Source of the DNA: Ixodes scapularis
Taxonomy: Eukaryota; Arthropoda; Arachnida; Ixodida; Ixodidae
NCBI RefSeq assembly: GCF_016920785.2
Contig: NW_024609951.1
Location: 186,001-250,000 of the forward strand
Direction of reading: 5' to 3'
DNA length: 64,000 nt
Part shown: in pieces, positions 51,101 through 61,904 of the stretch
Position numbering within the stretch: the first letter of the stretch is position 1
Layout: every line of letters begins with the position of its first letter
Notes under the pieces: generated by a model
Told to the model about the DNA's origin: nothing
The model's database searches: none
The model's input: only the letters and a program-made list of their open reading frames with translations
Program-made: the position numbers and the translations under genes

Positions 51101-52584
51101 GGAACTAATTGAATTACATTTCAAAGCGTCTTTGCTCAACTCAAGATATTTTTCGGAAAAGTAACGTCATTTGTACTTTAATTACTTTATGAAGCAGGTA
51201 TTGGGTAACCTAACTTCAACACTTTTGTCGAGTATCTTGTCCGACACTGCTTACGCATAAGGTCACTCTTTGAAATGATATGTTCCCCTCCGCCAGTGCC
51301 ACGTTGTTGGTTGACTCCTCACCATATTCTTAAGCACACTCCAAGTCGTATGGGCACGGCTAGCCGCCCGGACGTCCGCATAGATGCAGCGTATACTTTC
51401 AACGCAGCCCTAGCTTTCAACATGTCAACTTGAAACAGTTACCGAGCATACTATCATGGTGCTTAGCCAGTGCCTGCAGATTTTTCCACCGCCAATGCTA
51501 TCGCATTATTAGCAAAAGGAATCAATATGCTGCCCATCCGAGATAGTTACACGATGGACTGTCGTGTAGGCTGAACAAGCTTGATTATGCGGTTGAATGC
51601 GTAAAGATTGCTGAAATGGCATAGTCATTTGACGAAGAGCAATAGGATTTGCCACTGTAAGAACTTCAAAGCACCGAAGTCGTTCCGATTTCGCGAAGCG
51701 CCGGTATATTACGCAGGAGTCACCATGTCCTGTTTGGTAATTCTAGGGTTGTTTAGTTGTGGACGTGATGAAGCGAAAGCCGAAAGACATCATGAATATT
51801 AGCGCCAAAGCCACTGCAGAGGATTAAAGAAATTCGAAAACGTCGTAGGAGTGTAGCCACTCGCTGCTGGCTATGTGTGTCCCGCAAATTGGACAATGTG
51901 CGGCTTCATCGACAATGTTAGTTCTGTTGAGTTTCATCTTACATCCTACCCTCTCTTTTTTTGACGGGTGCTTTGTCGTGGGGTACGCCGATGAAACGAT
52001 CGCTGTGATACGTTGTTGGTTAAACCGCAGTATATTTTTTTTCGAAGAGCGACCTATACAAGCGAACGGGGCGCATTTACCACGGTTCTCGCTGGCGCAG
52101 GTGCAGGCCGTGCGTACAGGTGCACATTACAGTCCGGTAAATACAGCAGTCTTTATTTACACTTCTTACCCTACACTGCGCGCTGCCGGGCGTTCTTTAC
52201 TTAATGCTCGACCACACTCCCTCTCCCAGTCTAGCATATTCTCCAACGGCAGGTCAGCGTATATCTCCGACCTGGGAAAGAAGGGAAATCGGGTTAGTTT
52301 GACGCTTGACGCGTATCCCTAATCCGGCAGTGGGTTGGAAGCTATGAGTTCGTTAAACCAGTGGTGCGTAATCTTTCGCGATGTGATCACCCTCCCCCTA
52401 AAAGCCAAGCACGGAGAGCGAGGTCAGGCGTAAAAGGAAGGCGGACGCAAAAACATCTGAGAGCAGACAAAGGCTTGGAGGAATCAAAGTTTTTCAAGAC
52501 ACACATACTAAAAGTTCAAGGTCACGCCAAATTTACTGTTCTTGATTAGTTCAGCTAATGATGGCGCAAGGGCAAAAAGATGAG
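48135..52584. other. Long stretch without recognised genes
   Basis: Purine-rich (GGA/GAG)n tract at 48362-48475, which ends in a hairpin (GGGTACGGAG... pairing with ...CTCCGTACC, 48447-48489). T runs at 48558-48569 and 48800-48814. From 48820 to 52584 I see only AT-rich sequence and short unsupported frames; a 149-codon frame at 51873-52322 shows no domain. Confidence 0.4.
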
Positions 52585-52587
52585 TAA

Positions 52588-53437
52588 ATGTGCGTTCACA
52601 CTGGCAAGTCGCAGCTGTCCCGCGATATCTTTTGTCGCAAAGTCGAGAGTCGCAAATTACAAACTCAACCGGTTTGGAGCAGTCGCTTCTGACCGAATTT
52701 TGCGACCGGTCGCCGAGTCGCCGGGCGGCTGAACCATCAGCGCACCTCGAAAGTGCCGTGAAATGCGCCTCGAGTTTGTTTACAGCCGGCACACCGAGGT
52801 TCTCTGGGAGAAGCAACCATGACAGCCGTCCAACGTCTCGATTCACAGAAGCGGCCGTGGATACAGAGCCACAGAGGTCTCTGCGGCTGCTTTTGTCAGC
52901 GCAATTAAATGCTGATTTCTATATAAAAACCGCACCCCGATTTGAACGCACGCCCGAAACAAAACTCTGCCTTGCAACAAAACCACTCCCATTTGTCTTC
53001 ACACTTGTTTATAGTGCACCAATTTTCTTACAACAATCATCACTCCTATTCGAACGAACGCCCCCCCCCCCCCCCACCACAAAAAAAAAAAAAAAAAAAA
53101 ATTCGGCCTGGAAGGAAATTTTTGGCACTTTGATTTACAGGTCCACAAAAGCTCCTGTGAGTGCCCTCCAGTGTAGCGATTGTGCTTTCATTGTGCGGTT
53201 CCGAAGGTGTTTTTTGTGGAAAAAAGGGCGGACGTGAAAACAAAGATAGAAAAACAGCGAAACGAAAACCCGAGCTGTGGCAGTAAGGACAATATCGAGG
53301 AGGCTCCCGAGCTTACGAGAAGCGACTCGTTGGTAGCGACTCGTGAATCTCCCCCAGTGTGAATGCCGGTGGTCTTTTGTCGCATATGTCGCTAGTAGCT
53401 CGGCCGACTGTCACTAATCGCAAGTGTGAACACGCCT
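52588..53437. mobile_element. PIF/Harbinger-type MITE with GTCGC-rich arms
   Basis: The right terminus, read inward, is AGGCGTGTTCACACTTGCG; the left is ATGTGCGTTCACACTGGC. TAA abuts both ends (52585-52587 and 53438-53440). Arms carry degenerate GTCGC/GCGAC words (52600-52740 and 53300-53420). A poly(C)-CACCAC-poly(A) patch (53061-53101) sits inside. No transposase remnant seen; the long frame across it is not similar to anything I recognise. Confidence 0.6.
53061..53101. repeat. Poly(C)/poly(A) low-complexity patch
   Basis: About 17 C, then ACCAC, then about 21 A, inside the MITE. It could be the tail of a retroposed sequence on the plus strand, but no body is recognisable. Confidence 0.6.
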
Positions 53438-53440
53438 TAA

Positions 53441-54138
53441 CACCATGACATTGCACTTTTGGTGCTGCTTGATCACGCCCTTCGGTGTGTAGCATTTTCT
53501 GGGCGCATGGTACAGTTCACAGGCTGCCGCGTTTGTGGATGAAATTCGGTGGACGGGATATTGCGATTTTCTTTTTTGCTGCCGTTTTTATGAAATTCAA
53601 GAAAATAGAAAAGTTTTTGTCGAATGTCATACCCATCATTTTCTTCTTCTTGCGCTTATTACAATTCTGCCGGACCATGCGGAAAAAACTGCCCCAAATC
53701 GTGGTTTCGATAGCACCGACGGACGTTTGATACCGATCACGGGAATCGAAGATACACCGTCAGCGAGACGAAAAGGCTTTTGCGCAAAGTAGAACAGGTC
53801 ATGGACGTTTAGGTATAAAGAGCTCTTTAATTATTAACAACCGCAGTAAGAATATTTTAAACCGTCTATAAATGGAATGGCTCTAATGGGATAAGTGAAC
53901 TTAAAATGTTGATTACGTTTCAGAATAAAATTGGGAAATGTCAATAATTATGCCAATTAGCTGTAACTGTTGTAGCTTTTCCTGACCGATGGCTACAGCG
54001 ACTAATCTATATCAATTAGTTGTTGGAATCGACGATTAAAAATAGCGCTACAATACAGGAAAAAAGAGAACAAAGAAGAAACAGGAGACATTTGCACAAC
54101 TCTCCATTCTAGTAAGTTGTGGAAGTTCCAAGGCTGGT
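53441..54138. other. Non-coding stretch, no gene recognised
   Basis: Nothing supported; ordinary AT-rich DNA. Confidence 0.35.
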
Positions 54139-54260
54139 CTGGCCAGAAAATACTGCAAGCAATTGATGTCGGCCAGTCGCTGGAACTTTCACGGCGAGAC
54201 TGGCCGAGAAGTACATCTTGCAGCCGATGTCGGCTTGCAGCAAGAACTTTCCCGGCGAGA
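54139..54260. repeat. 61-bp tandem duplication
   Basis: Two adjacent 61-bp units, 54139-54199 and 54200-54260, both starting CTGGCCRAGAA/CTGGCCAGAA and ending TTYMCGGCGAGA. A partial third copy may precede (GGAAGTTCCAAGGC). GC-rich compared with its surroundings. Confidence 0.65.
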
Positions 54261-54692
54261 CAGGCCAGCCAGGCCTACGAACCCCTGGTGGCGGCCGGTT
54301 GCTCACTGGCGCCACTGACCGGGCTCCGCCGTACAGTTCCCGGTAATGACCGACGTGTTGCCAGTGCTGGCCGACATGCTGCACTAGGTAAGCAAGCGCT
54401 CCTACCTGCACGCCTTGAGAGAATGCTATCGACGCGCAAATGAAGTCAGTGCGAGTGGACTCACCTTCTATAATATAATTAATGCGCTTTTTTATGCACA
54501 GGATTGTGTTGCTAGCTAAAATAGAAGCCGTGCAGAAAACTGGACACAGGTATTATACTTGAGTAGTAAAGATGTGTTCCAATGGCCGAAAATAACCCTT
54601 TTTTAAGACTTGAGAAAGATGGTATATGTTCTTAATGAGTAAACATATAGTAAATAATCATTGCTGGGGGAATGCGTGTGTATTAGAGTTTT

Positions 54693-54733
54693 CACAAAAT
54701 AGCGAGAAGCGTAGTGCTTCTCGCTATTTCGTG
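54693..54733. repeat. 18-bp stem hairpin
   Basis: CACAAAATAGCGAGAAGC, loop GTAGT, then the inverse with one mismatch (GCTTCTCGCTATTTCGTG). No T tract or gene nearby that would make it a terminator-like signal. Confidence 0.7.
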
Positions 54734-56349
54734 TCAAAACGGATAAGAGTAAGAAGCATTCGCGGGATGTTTAAACATGTAGGCACTGAATCTTTTAATT
54801 ATATCCCCCCCCCCTTTTGTTTTATCTGACAAACGTAAAGTCGTGTACATAAATTATGATGACATTATCCTATCGGCAAGTCAGTTCAGGTCACTTGTTT
54901 CGCAGCGCAGTGCAGGCGCGACGCTCTCCTTCACGATTACGAGCGGATTCGAGAATTCCTTTTTGCCATTACAGAGAAATGACATTAAAGTTACCGTGTG
55001 GCCGGAATACTGAATTAGAATACAACGAAAAATGAAATATTTCTTCGCGCCTCTTTATGTTTCCAAGCTTCAGTAAATCAATGTGTTATTTATTTATGCT
55101 TTTGTTTAATCTACTATGAAACCAATACGTCACTGCTTGAAGTGAGATAGAGGTAAAACAAAATAGAATAACTTCAGTATTATTAAACTCACCTAAGGAA
55201 AATTTATAGAAGTGAACATATACTATGAGACGGACAGCTGGTCACAAACAAAATTGATTTCCAATTCCTGATGTTGGATGGTACAAGAAATTTAACAGCG
55301 CTCTAGAGGTTTTGACAAAAAACAAACTTTTCCTCGAGGACACCTTACTTCTTTTTTAGCTAAAATAAGATAATGATTGCTTAAGTTTAATGAATTAGAA
55401 ACCCAGAGGACAACACTTCAAACTGCTTTCTTAGCATATAAACTTGTATTGCGCACCTCCCACACTTCAGCTCACAGATGGAGACGCAATTGAGTACGGA
55501 TATCTACACCAAATGATATTTCATTCGACCACGAGATGCGAAGTATCGAGAGTTCCAACCTGCTCGCGCGCGAGACGAACAAAGTGAACCATAGATAGGT
55601 TCTTTCTTGGTTCTCCATGGTACACATATAACCCCGAATACCAGTCACGAGGAAATTTAAACGCGGCCTTCTATGACACGTTTAAATGTCTATATTTCTC
55701 TTCATATCTCACATTCTCAACACAGCCATATCCAGCAATATATTCCTTCGCCATGCACATTGCATACAGAAGAGTAGAACTTGCTCCTCGCATACACGTA
55801 ACTGCCGCAGTAGAAACTAAATAGAACATAAAAACCCTACTCAACAAGTGATAAGAGCAGTTCAGAAACGTTGACAAAAGCAAAGGGAGGCCTTCCGGGA
55901 TGAAGGTTTAAGGACGGCGCCGTCATCGAACGATCCCTTGCTCCCAGCGACGACAATTCCTGATATTTTCGTATTCTTTATTTTTCCCAATTTCCCGGCG
56001 TTTCTTTCAGACATTTGTTAGTTCGCAAATAACGTAAAATTATCAGCATCAAAGCATATATCGGGAATAAAATGTCGCTGATGAATGTTTAGTTTAGGAA
56101 TCGCGATGAGCAGAGGAGTGAATTGCAGTCCCTCAGTTCTGGGATGATCACAATATATCAAACGTTGACTGTCAACCTTGATAATATGGTGTATATTACG
56201 TACACGTAATATGAACAAAATAGACAGACATCGCGCCGAAGAAAAAAACGGCAAAAGCTACATGAGCAGACAATTTCCTGGCAGTTTAGCCACAGCTTTC
56301 CTATTGCGACCATGGTAACGCGTGACTGCCTGGAGCTGAGCCGGTTGGT
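54734..56349. other. Non-coding stretch, no gene recognised
   Basis: AT-rich, with a C run at 54806-54815. No gene or repeat recognised. Confidence 0.35.
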
Positions 56350-56354
56350 ATGAC

Positions 56355-57670
56355 ATGATTTCTGAAGGTTTCCAGCTGAACGTAGAAGTAAAAACCAAGG
56401 AGTGGAGAAAAAGAGACAGACACTGCTGGACTATCAACCATTTACTGAAATTCTTCCTTTTCCTTCTCATGTACTTGCGTAACTGTTTTACGCACCTTTG
56501 AACACAGCTGTCCAGGTCTATCTTTCACCCAGGAACTTCCTTTAAACCAGTCCATACGGTTTCTGGATCTCTCCTTGGAGTTTAGAAATGCCCACGTGTG
56601 CTGGATGTATGAAGGCCGCTCATGTGAAGGATTCCTTCCAAGCAGCTCCGAACACTCAAGAACTGTAAAAAGAGGATTGGCAACCAAAGCTCTCGCTCGG
56701 CATTACAAAAATCTTGCCCCCATAGAGTCGGCTGTAGCTTTCAAGAACAGCTCTGTAGGCTTCAGGACTCTGGTTACGCAAGTACACTCCTAATACCGGT
56801 ATGCGAGACCCACTGTAAGAAAGTGCGGCAAAAACAGGAAACCAATGCACAACCAACGAAAAAGAAGCCCCCCAAACCTCTTGTGGTGATGCCATACATC
56901 CACGGGATAACGCATCGCCTAAAAAAGATCGCCGGCCGACAAGGCGTACAGGTCGTATGCTCAGCCCCCAACAAGGCATATGCTGTGTGCCGTTACCGTA
57001 AGGTAAATTGTAGGAATGACCAAAATCAGAGGTCCACCTGCGGCATCGCGCACCGAACAACGTACGCCCCGTGCGAAAAAGGAGTTGTGTACCGTATTCC
57101 GTTGTCATGTGGCAAAAGCTACATTGGACAAACTGGGCGGTGTATTAACGACCGCACCAGGGAGCATGCAGCTTCCGTTGGCACACTAATGTCAGCTGGC
57201 CACCTTCCGGCGCATTGCCGCATATGCCAATGTGCTCCTGATTTCGAAAACATTACCATCGTCGGAAAGCACAAAAAACAGCTTGCAAGGGAAATCCTGG
57301 AATCTCTGGCTATTGAGGCGCACGGGGATGACTGCGTGAGTGCCGCCTCCATCACGCTATTTTCGAAAGAAAAACTGTATCTTCTGGGAGCGCCCCAAGT
57401 GGGGAACCAAGTCAAGAACAAATGAACGCTAGCCACCAAATGTCATACCGAAGAAGAAGAAGTTACCCCTGGGATCTCAGTCGTATAAGTCATGAGGGTA
57501 AATGAAAAAGAAAAACAAAAAAATTCGAGTAAATAGTTTAATTCATGAATGTAGGTGAAAAGGAAAATGAAGAATTTCAGTAAATGGTTTATAATCCAGC
57601 AGTGTGTGTCTCTTTTTCTCCACTCCTTCGTTTTTACTTCTACGTTCAGCTGGAAACCTTCAGATATCAT
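56355..57670 (+). mobile_element. 5'-truncated Penelope-like element between inverted repeats
   Basis: The GIY-YIG coding part (56823-57425) is enclosed by an inverted repeat: 56355-56467 against 57557-57670, about 90 percent identical over 113 bp, sharing TTTCCAGCTGAACGTAGAAG and CCATTTACTGAAATTCTTC. Penelope-like elements often carry terminal repeats in direct or inverted orientation, which fits. No reverse transcriptase is found, so the copy is truncated or deleted at its 5' side. Confidence 0.6.
56823..57425 (+). pseudogene. Penelope-like GIY-YIG endonuclease region
   Basis: 200 codons, open. Residues 20-45 match the linker after the RT thumb (VMPYIHGITHRLKKI). Cys at about 46-84 form the CCHH-like linker cluster. 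The GIY-YIG core is GVVYRIPLSC (87-96) and SYIGQTGRC (99-107), followed by the catalytic-Arg helix CINDRTREH, the zinc cluster HCRICQC (131-137), the catalytic Glu region REILESLAI (156-164) and DDCVSAASI (169-177). The usual protein has about 600 further residues of RT upstream. Upstream frames (56480-56820) show no RT motif. The ATG used here is arbitrary, since the true start lay in the missing part. Confidence 0.7.
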
Positions 57671-59067
57671 GGTAACGCCAAAACTCTATACGTTGGAGCT
57701 TTCGTCGAGGGTGATTAAAAATCATTCACACTTCAGTTACCTTAAAGCTTCTGCTGATCGCACTGTCTTATTGGCGCTTTTGTACAAGATCGCTTTCTTC
57801 TTAGTCACTGCTATGAATCCTTAAACGTATAAAGTCTCTTCTGTTGAGGTAGAGGTGCGGGAAACATGGATTGCACCACTTGTGATTTGTACGAGCATAT
57901 AACCATGTTTTTTTTTCTTTTAAGGTGTATCTTATGCTGATATTTGTCCATGATGCTGTGCATATTATAAAGGAAGTGGCTTGTCATAGAACGATGTACT
58001 ATTTAATACAGAACTTCAAGAAACATCGCACAATTGTCAGCCATGAGAAAGAGCAAGACGCCCATCCGAATCCATGATTTGTTACGGTATTAAGCGATCA
58101 CGTGAACAAATTTTTTTATAATTTTTCACACGAATGTCAAGTACCGCGGTAGCTATTTCAGTGCGAGATGGCTGTTATAGTAGATAAAAATTGTAGGAAA
58201 AGTTCCTGTACATTTTGTATTTAGGTCTCTGCTCTAACGATGGACATATTTGAAATGAATTATCATTTGACTGTCAGCTAAAAAGGCAATAAAACATTAT
58301 AAAACAAAAACAATTTTGTATTTAGTATTTTAAAATTAAAGATATTTATTACTTTACCTGTAGCAGACACCAGTCCTGGGATAATAGCTTAGAACGTGGA
58401 ACATTGGTCACGCTTTTATATGACCCAGTCCTATGTTACGAGTACTGCGAAATAGGAACCGGATTGATATGGCCGTATAGCATTCAATTTGAGTTGTAAT
58501 AATGTATGGGTGCCTGGCAAGAGTCCCAGATTAAGTTTTTCTTGCACAAATGTAATAGCCCCAAGTTGAAAATTGCAGAATTCTGTGAGATATTGACTAA
58601 GGTCAACGGTGTTATCAAAAATATGCATTAATTAAAAACAGAAGTGAAATTAATGGAAATATATAGAAGACACAAAAAACAGCTATTTTTTATTCTCTTC
58701 ATGACATTTCTTATCGGTGTTTTTGTATGGTACTCGTAGATGCGCCCCTGCCGTGAAATGTTGTTTATCAATTATAATGAAAGATGCTCCATGAGAAAAA
58801 GGTGGCTGCACTTTTGGTACTTCTAGCAATTTCCTGCCTGTTACTTCCTATTTGCTGCTTTCTAGTTCCTTATTTTACTTCTTGTGACGTGCCGCCGTAA
58901 CACAAGCTGGTTTACTAGATACGGAAACGCCAACGATCCGACTGTAGCAACTTTTATTTTAATTCAAGAGTTCAACAACACCATATACTGCAAATGCCAG
59001 ATGTTTCCGCAGTATACGGAAGATGAGATCAGATTTTGCTTATAGCGTATGAAAGTTTATGGTGCAT
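57671..59067. other. Non-coding stretch, no gene recognised
   Basis: AT-rich intergenic sequence leading to the promoter at 59068. No exon or repeat recognised. Confidence 0.35.
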
Positions 59068-59075
59068 TATATAAG
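59068..59075 (+). promoter_or_regulatory. TATA box of candidate secreted-peptide gene
   Basis: TATATAAG, 85 bp before the ATG at 59153. A start site would be expected at about 59095-59105, giving a 5' UTR of some 50 nt, a normal arrangement for a highly expressed tissue-specific arthropod gene. Confidence 0.5.
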
Positions 59076-59152
59076 AGGTTTGGTTTAGCAGTAGGAACGA
59101 GATTGCTCTTTAAACGACATTCGAGACGACAGCTTCTAATTGCATAGCAACA

Positions 59153-59199
59153 ATGCGGGTTCTCGCCATCGCCATCGTATCTCTACTTCTTTTAGAAAG
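59153..59199 (+). CDS. Signal-peptide exon of a candidate secreted protein
   Basis: ATG in fair context (CAACAATGC) opens 15 codons plus two bases, MRVLAIAIVSLLLLE, a textbook signal-peptide h-region, and is cut by a consensus donor GAAAG|GTAAAA in phase 2. One tiny exon bearing only the signal peptide is a common layout of tick salivary and haemolymph secreted-peptide genes. Several acceptors follow (TTTTTACAG ending 59279, TTTATTTCAG ending 59473); both give open but short continuations that meet stops at about 59346 and 59611. A lysine/cysteine-rich open frame at 59734-59955 is another candidate for the mature part. I cannot tell which is used, or whether the gene is still functional. Confidence 0.45.
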
Positions 59200-59733
59200 G
59201 TAAAATATATGCTCTATCGTATTACTGTAAATCTTACACTAGACATGAGTGCGGGATGAAACATATTGCCTTTTTACAGGACTGTTTACGTTGTGATTAT
59301 TCCGTGTGCATTCTATGGAATCTTAAATATTATTTCAATTGACTGAGGGCCATGGGCGATTAATGTTCTATTACGCTTTTAAAACTGTACAGGTCGTGGC
59401 TTGGGCTACATTGAAGATGGGCGTTTACAACGACTTTGGCAATTTACCCGTGCAACCATTCAATTTATTTCAGGAACGCAACTATTAAATTTTGTACCCA
59501 TTTTCTGCATCTTTTAAGGGATGGTATTCTTCTGTATATAGTACCTCTTATCAGAAACAGGCTTGACAATATTCCAAGCAACATACGTTGGTGCGTTGAT
59601 GCTACGAAGTAGATTAGTGCGGGGGTATGAAGAATGTCAAATAAAGTGGAGAAGTGTGTCCAGCAGAAGTGCTAGAGAAAAAAAACACAGGGCAAGAGCA
59701 GCGACTATTGGAGTACGTGGATTAATATAACAA

Positions 59734-59955
59734 ATGTCAACGGTTGACCGACATAGGAGGAAGCTAAAAAATTTAAGCCGCTCAATGAAAAAACAACAAC
59801 AAAAACGTATAAAACCATTTTGTAATCATAAAAATAATTTCAATGAAAAAATATTAAGATATATGAACGGTCAGAAATGTAGGTGCCCAAAAGATGAATA
59901 TAAAGTTCGTTTAGTTTCAATAAATGTGACTCCTGTAAATGTGGCGTATTATTGA
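59734..59955 (+). CDS. Lys/Cys-rich open frame, possible last exon
   Basis: The frame is strikingly basic (KLKNLSRSMKKQQQKRIKP), then holds three Cys (PFCNH...QKCRCPKDEYK) and ends VTPVNVAYY. An AG at 59751-59752 (GACATAG|GAGG) would join it in phase with the signal-peptide exon, but it lacks a good pyrimidine tract. AT-rich codon use differs from the GC-rich elements nearby. I do not recognise the family, and an internal start at 59734 is unlikely to be the real one. Confidence 0.3.
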   Translation: MSTVDRHRRKLKNLSRSMKKQQQKRIKPFCNHKNNFNEKILRYMNGQKCRCPKDEYKVRLVSINVTPVNVAYY

Positions 59956-61050
59956 CGGTGCTCGTTTCTATAATTGTGGTATTCGGCCTTATTTTTTGGA
60001 ACTACAGAATATCGAAAGTTGGAGTTCAAAGTATTGGTGTATTAAAGCTATTCGATATATGCGATAACACATAGCTGGAAGGTAATCCAGGTATATCAAG
60101 TAGAAACAGACACCAAAGTGACCATAAACTACCCTGTGACGAAGCGCAGTCTTTTTGAGTAGAGATAGACATCTAAGAGATTTTATTACTATTCTGAACT
60201 GGAAAGGTGATGTTTTCAAAAGCTTTCTCTAAAGGCGCATTTTTACTTTGTTGTTAAGTGATTTCTTTATTGAAGCGATTCAAACACAAGCTAAACAAAA
60301 TCTATGGTAGAACTTTAAACTGATTTCATGATATAGCATCATTGCGTGTAGGTATACACAGGGTGGTTACCTTCGACTCTAAGACGTTTTATAAAGCAAG
60401 GCGCTGAGAGTTGTACGACTGCCTTCTTTAAGTATTTATCCTGCTCGGCGACATTGTATTATGAAATGACCAGCATGGAAACTTGGCCAATCAACAAAAA
60501 TGTGCTAGTTAACTTCGAAATTAAGCTTTTGTGTTGCAATTGTAGTATTTATACAATTATTATTAGCGACGAAAGCAGTTCGAATAATGTGCGAATTTGT
60601 AAGTCCTGCTAACACTGGCACAAAGAATATTAACGTGTTGTTTTCAGTTATGTAGTCACTTATGTGATCGGCTTACCCACCAATGCTCCGTTTCACTTTA
60701 ACTTCACAAAGCCGAAGCTACGAGCGAAAGAGACAAATCAGACATCGTCAAAAGCGCACCACCGTGGTATTGATAATGTTTATATACGTGTTTTATCAAC
60801 GCCGAATTATTCATGAAAAAAGTTCCAGAGAGTTGGGCTTTTGTCGCTTCTTTATTAGTTCGATTACCTCGTAGCGTCGGCGGCCTCTGGACATAAGCTG
60901 AAACCAATGTTACTAGATTATGTAAGTTTAGCAACTCCACAAAGGGAGGTACACCACGAACTTCCTTCAGTCCTCTTACCTTCCTTCGAAGGACCATCTA
61001 GATTATACGCACTGTGGCAGAAAGAACAAGGGCAATTAAAATAAGTAGAG
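59956..61050. other. Non-coding stretch, no gene recognised
   Basis: AT-rich, no supported frame. If the locus at 59.1 kb is a gene, its 3' UTR would lie at the start of this stretch; no clear AATAAA close to 59955 was seen. Confidence 0.35.
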
Positions 61051-61082
61051 AGGACAAGCGCTGACAGGCCAGCGCTTGTCCT
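61051..61082. repeat. 13-bp stem hairpin beside foldback copy 2
   Basis: AGGACAAGCGCTG, loop ACAGGC, CAGCGCTTGTCCT: perfect stem, ending at the left target duplication (TCCTGTC, 61079-61085) of the foldback element. Confidence 0.75.
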
Positions 61083-61202
61083 GTCGGGAGAGCGCCTTTA
61101 GAGTGTGCGACACTAGAGCGCCGACGTTAGAGCGGGCGAATCGAGGGCGCTGCGACAGTAGCGTGCTTGACACTAGAGCGCATGTCACGAGAGCGCATGA
61201 CC

Positions 61203-61904
61203 CACTGATCTCCATGTCTATTTGCTGGATCGCGTTTGACCAGCTCCTCCTATGGGCCGAAATGCGGTCACTGGCAGCCATCTTTAGGTAGAGTTATATC
61301 ATCTCTAGCCATCATAGTAATATAGCGGACAGCGCAATGGCGGCCGGGTGCCATAAAATAGCCGTGGATCTAGTACACTGTACCGTGGGAGATATTTCGT
61401 GCTTGATTCAAGTTGTTCGACGACGCAGATTCTTGAAACCCGGCGTGAACGGTAGCCTCATCTTTGAGGACCCGGAGAAAGTTCTACGAAAGCGCAGCAC
61501 CGGGGGAAAGCAGCGCAGCTCGCATCGAAAGCAGACTCCGTACCGGCGTCTGCTTTTGATGCTAATTTTGATGCGACTTTTGATGCGAGCTGTGCTGCTT
61601 TTCCCCCGGTGCTGCGATTTCGTGAAACTTTCACCGGGTCCTCAAAGATCGCGCTACCGTTCACGCTGGGTTTCAAAAACATGTTTCGTCGAACAATTTC
61701 AATCAGGCACGAAATATCATCCACCCTATTTTGACGGCAGCCTGTTACCACACCTGCCAAAACGCTGTCTGCCATGGATGGATTACAGTGGCTGCAGGAG
61801 CTGTACCTTGGCTAGAGGTAATACAACTCTACCTAAAGATGGCCGCCAGTGACCGCATTCGCAGAGCGGGTAAACGCGATCCAGCAATTGTCATTGAGAT
61901 CAGT
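61203..61904. mobile_element. Mutator-like foldback element with 9-bp TSD
   Basis: Nearly the whole 702 bp folds back on itself: left arm CACTGATCTCCATGTC...CTGGATCGCGTTT, right arm its inverse. Flanks CGCATGACC (61194-61202) and CGCATGAAC (61905-61913) agree at 8 of 9 bases, and the empty site in foldback copy 1 (GAGAGCGCATGACCAGTTGAG, about 35164) confirms the duplication. Long inverted repeats plus a 9-bp TSD suggest Mutator; an 8-bp (hAT) reading is possible if the end is one base further right. Each arm encodes a related frame (VNGSxIFEDPxKV). Confidence 0.65.

Noticed and set aside
52590..53237. 215-codon plus-strand frame
   Set aside because: Lies inside a TAA-flanked MITE and crosses a poly(C)/poly(A) patch; composition only.
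61337..61852. 171-codon plus-strand frame as a gene
   Set aside because: It runs through the centre of a fold-back element, so its second half is the antisense of its first; treated as a property of the element instead.
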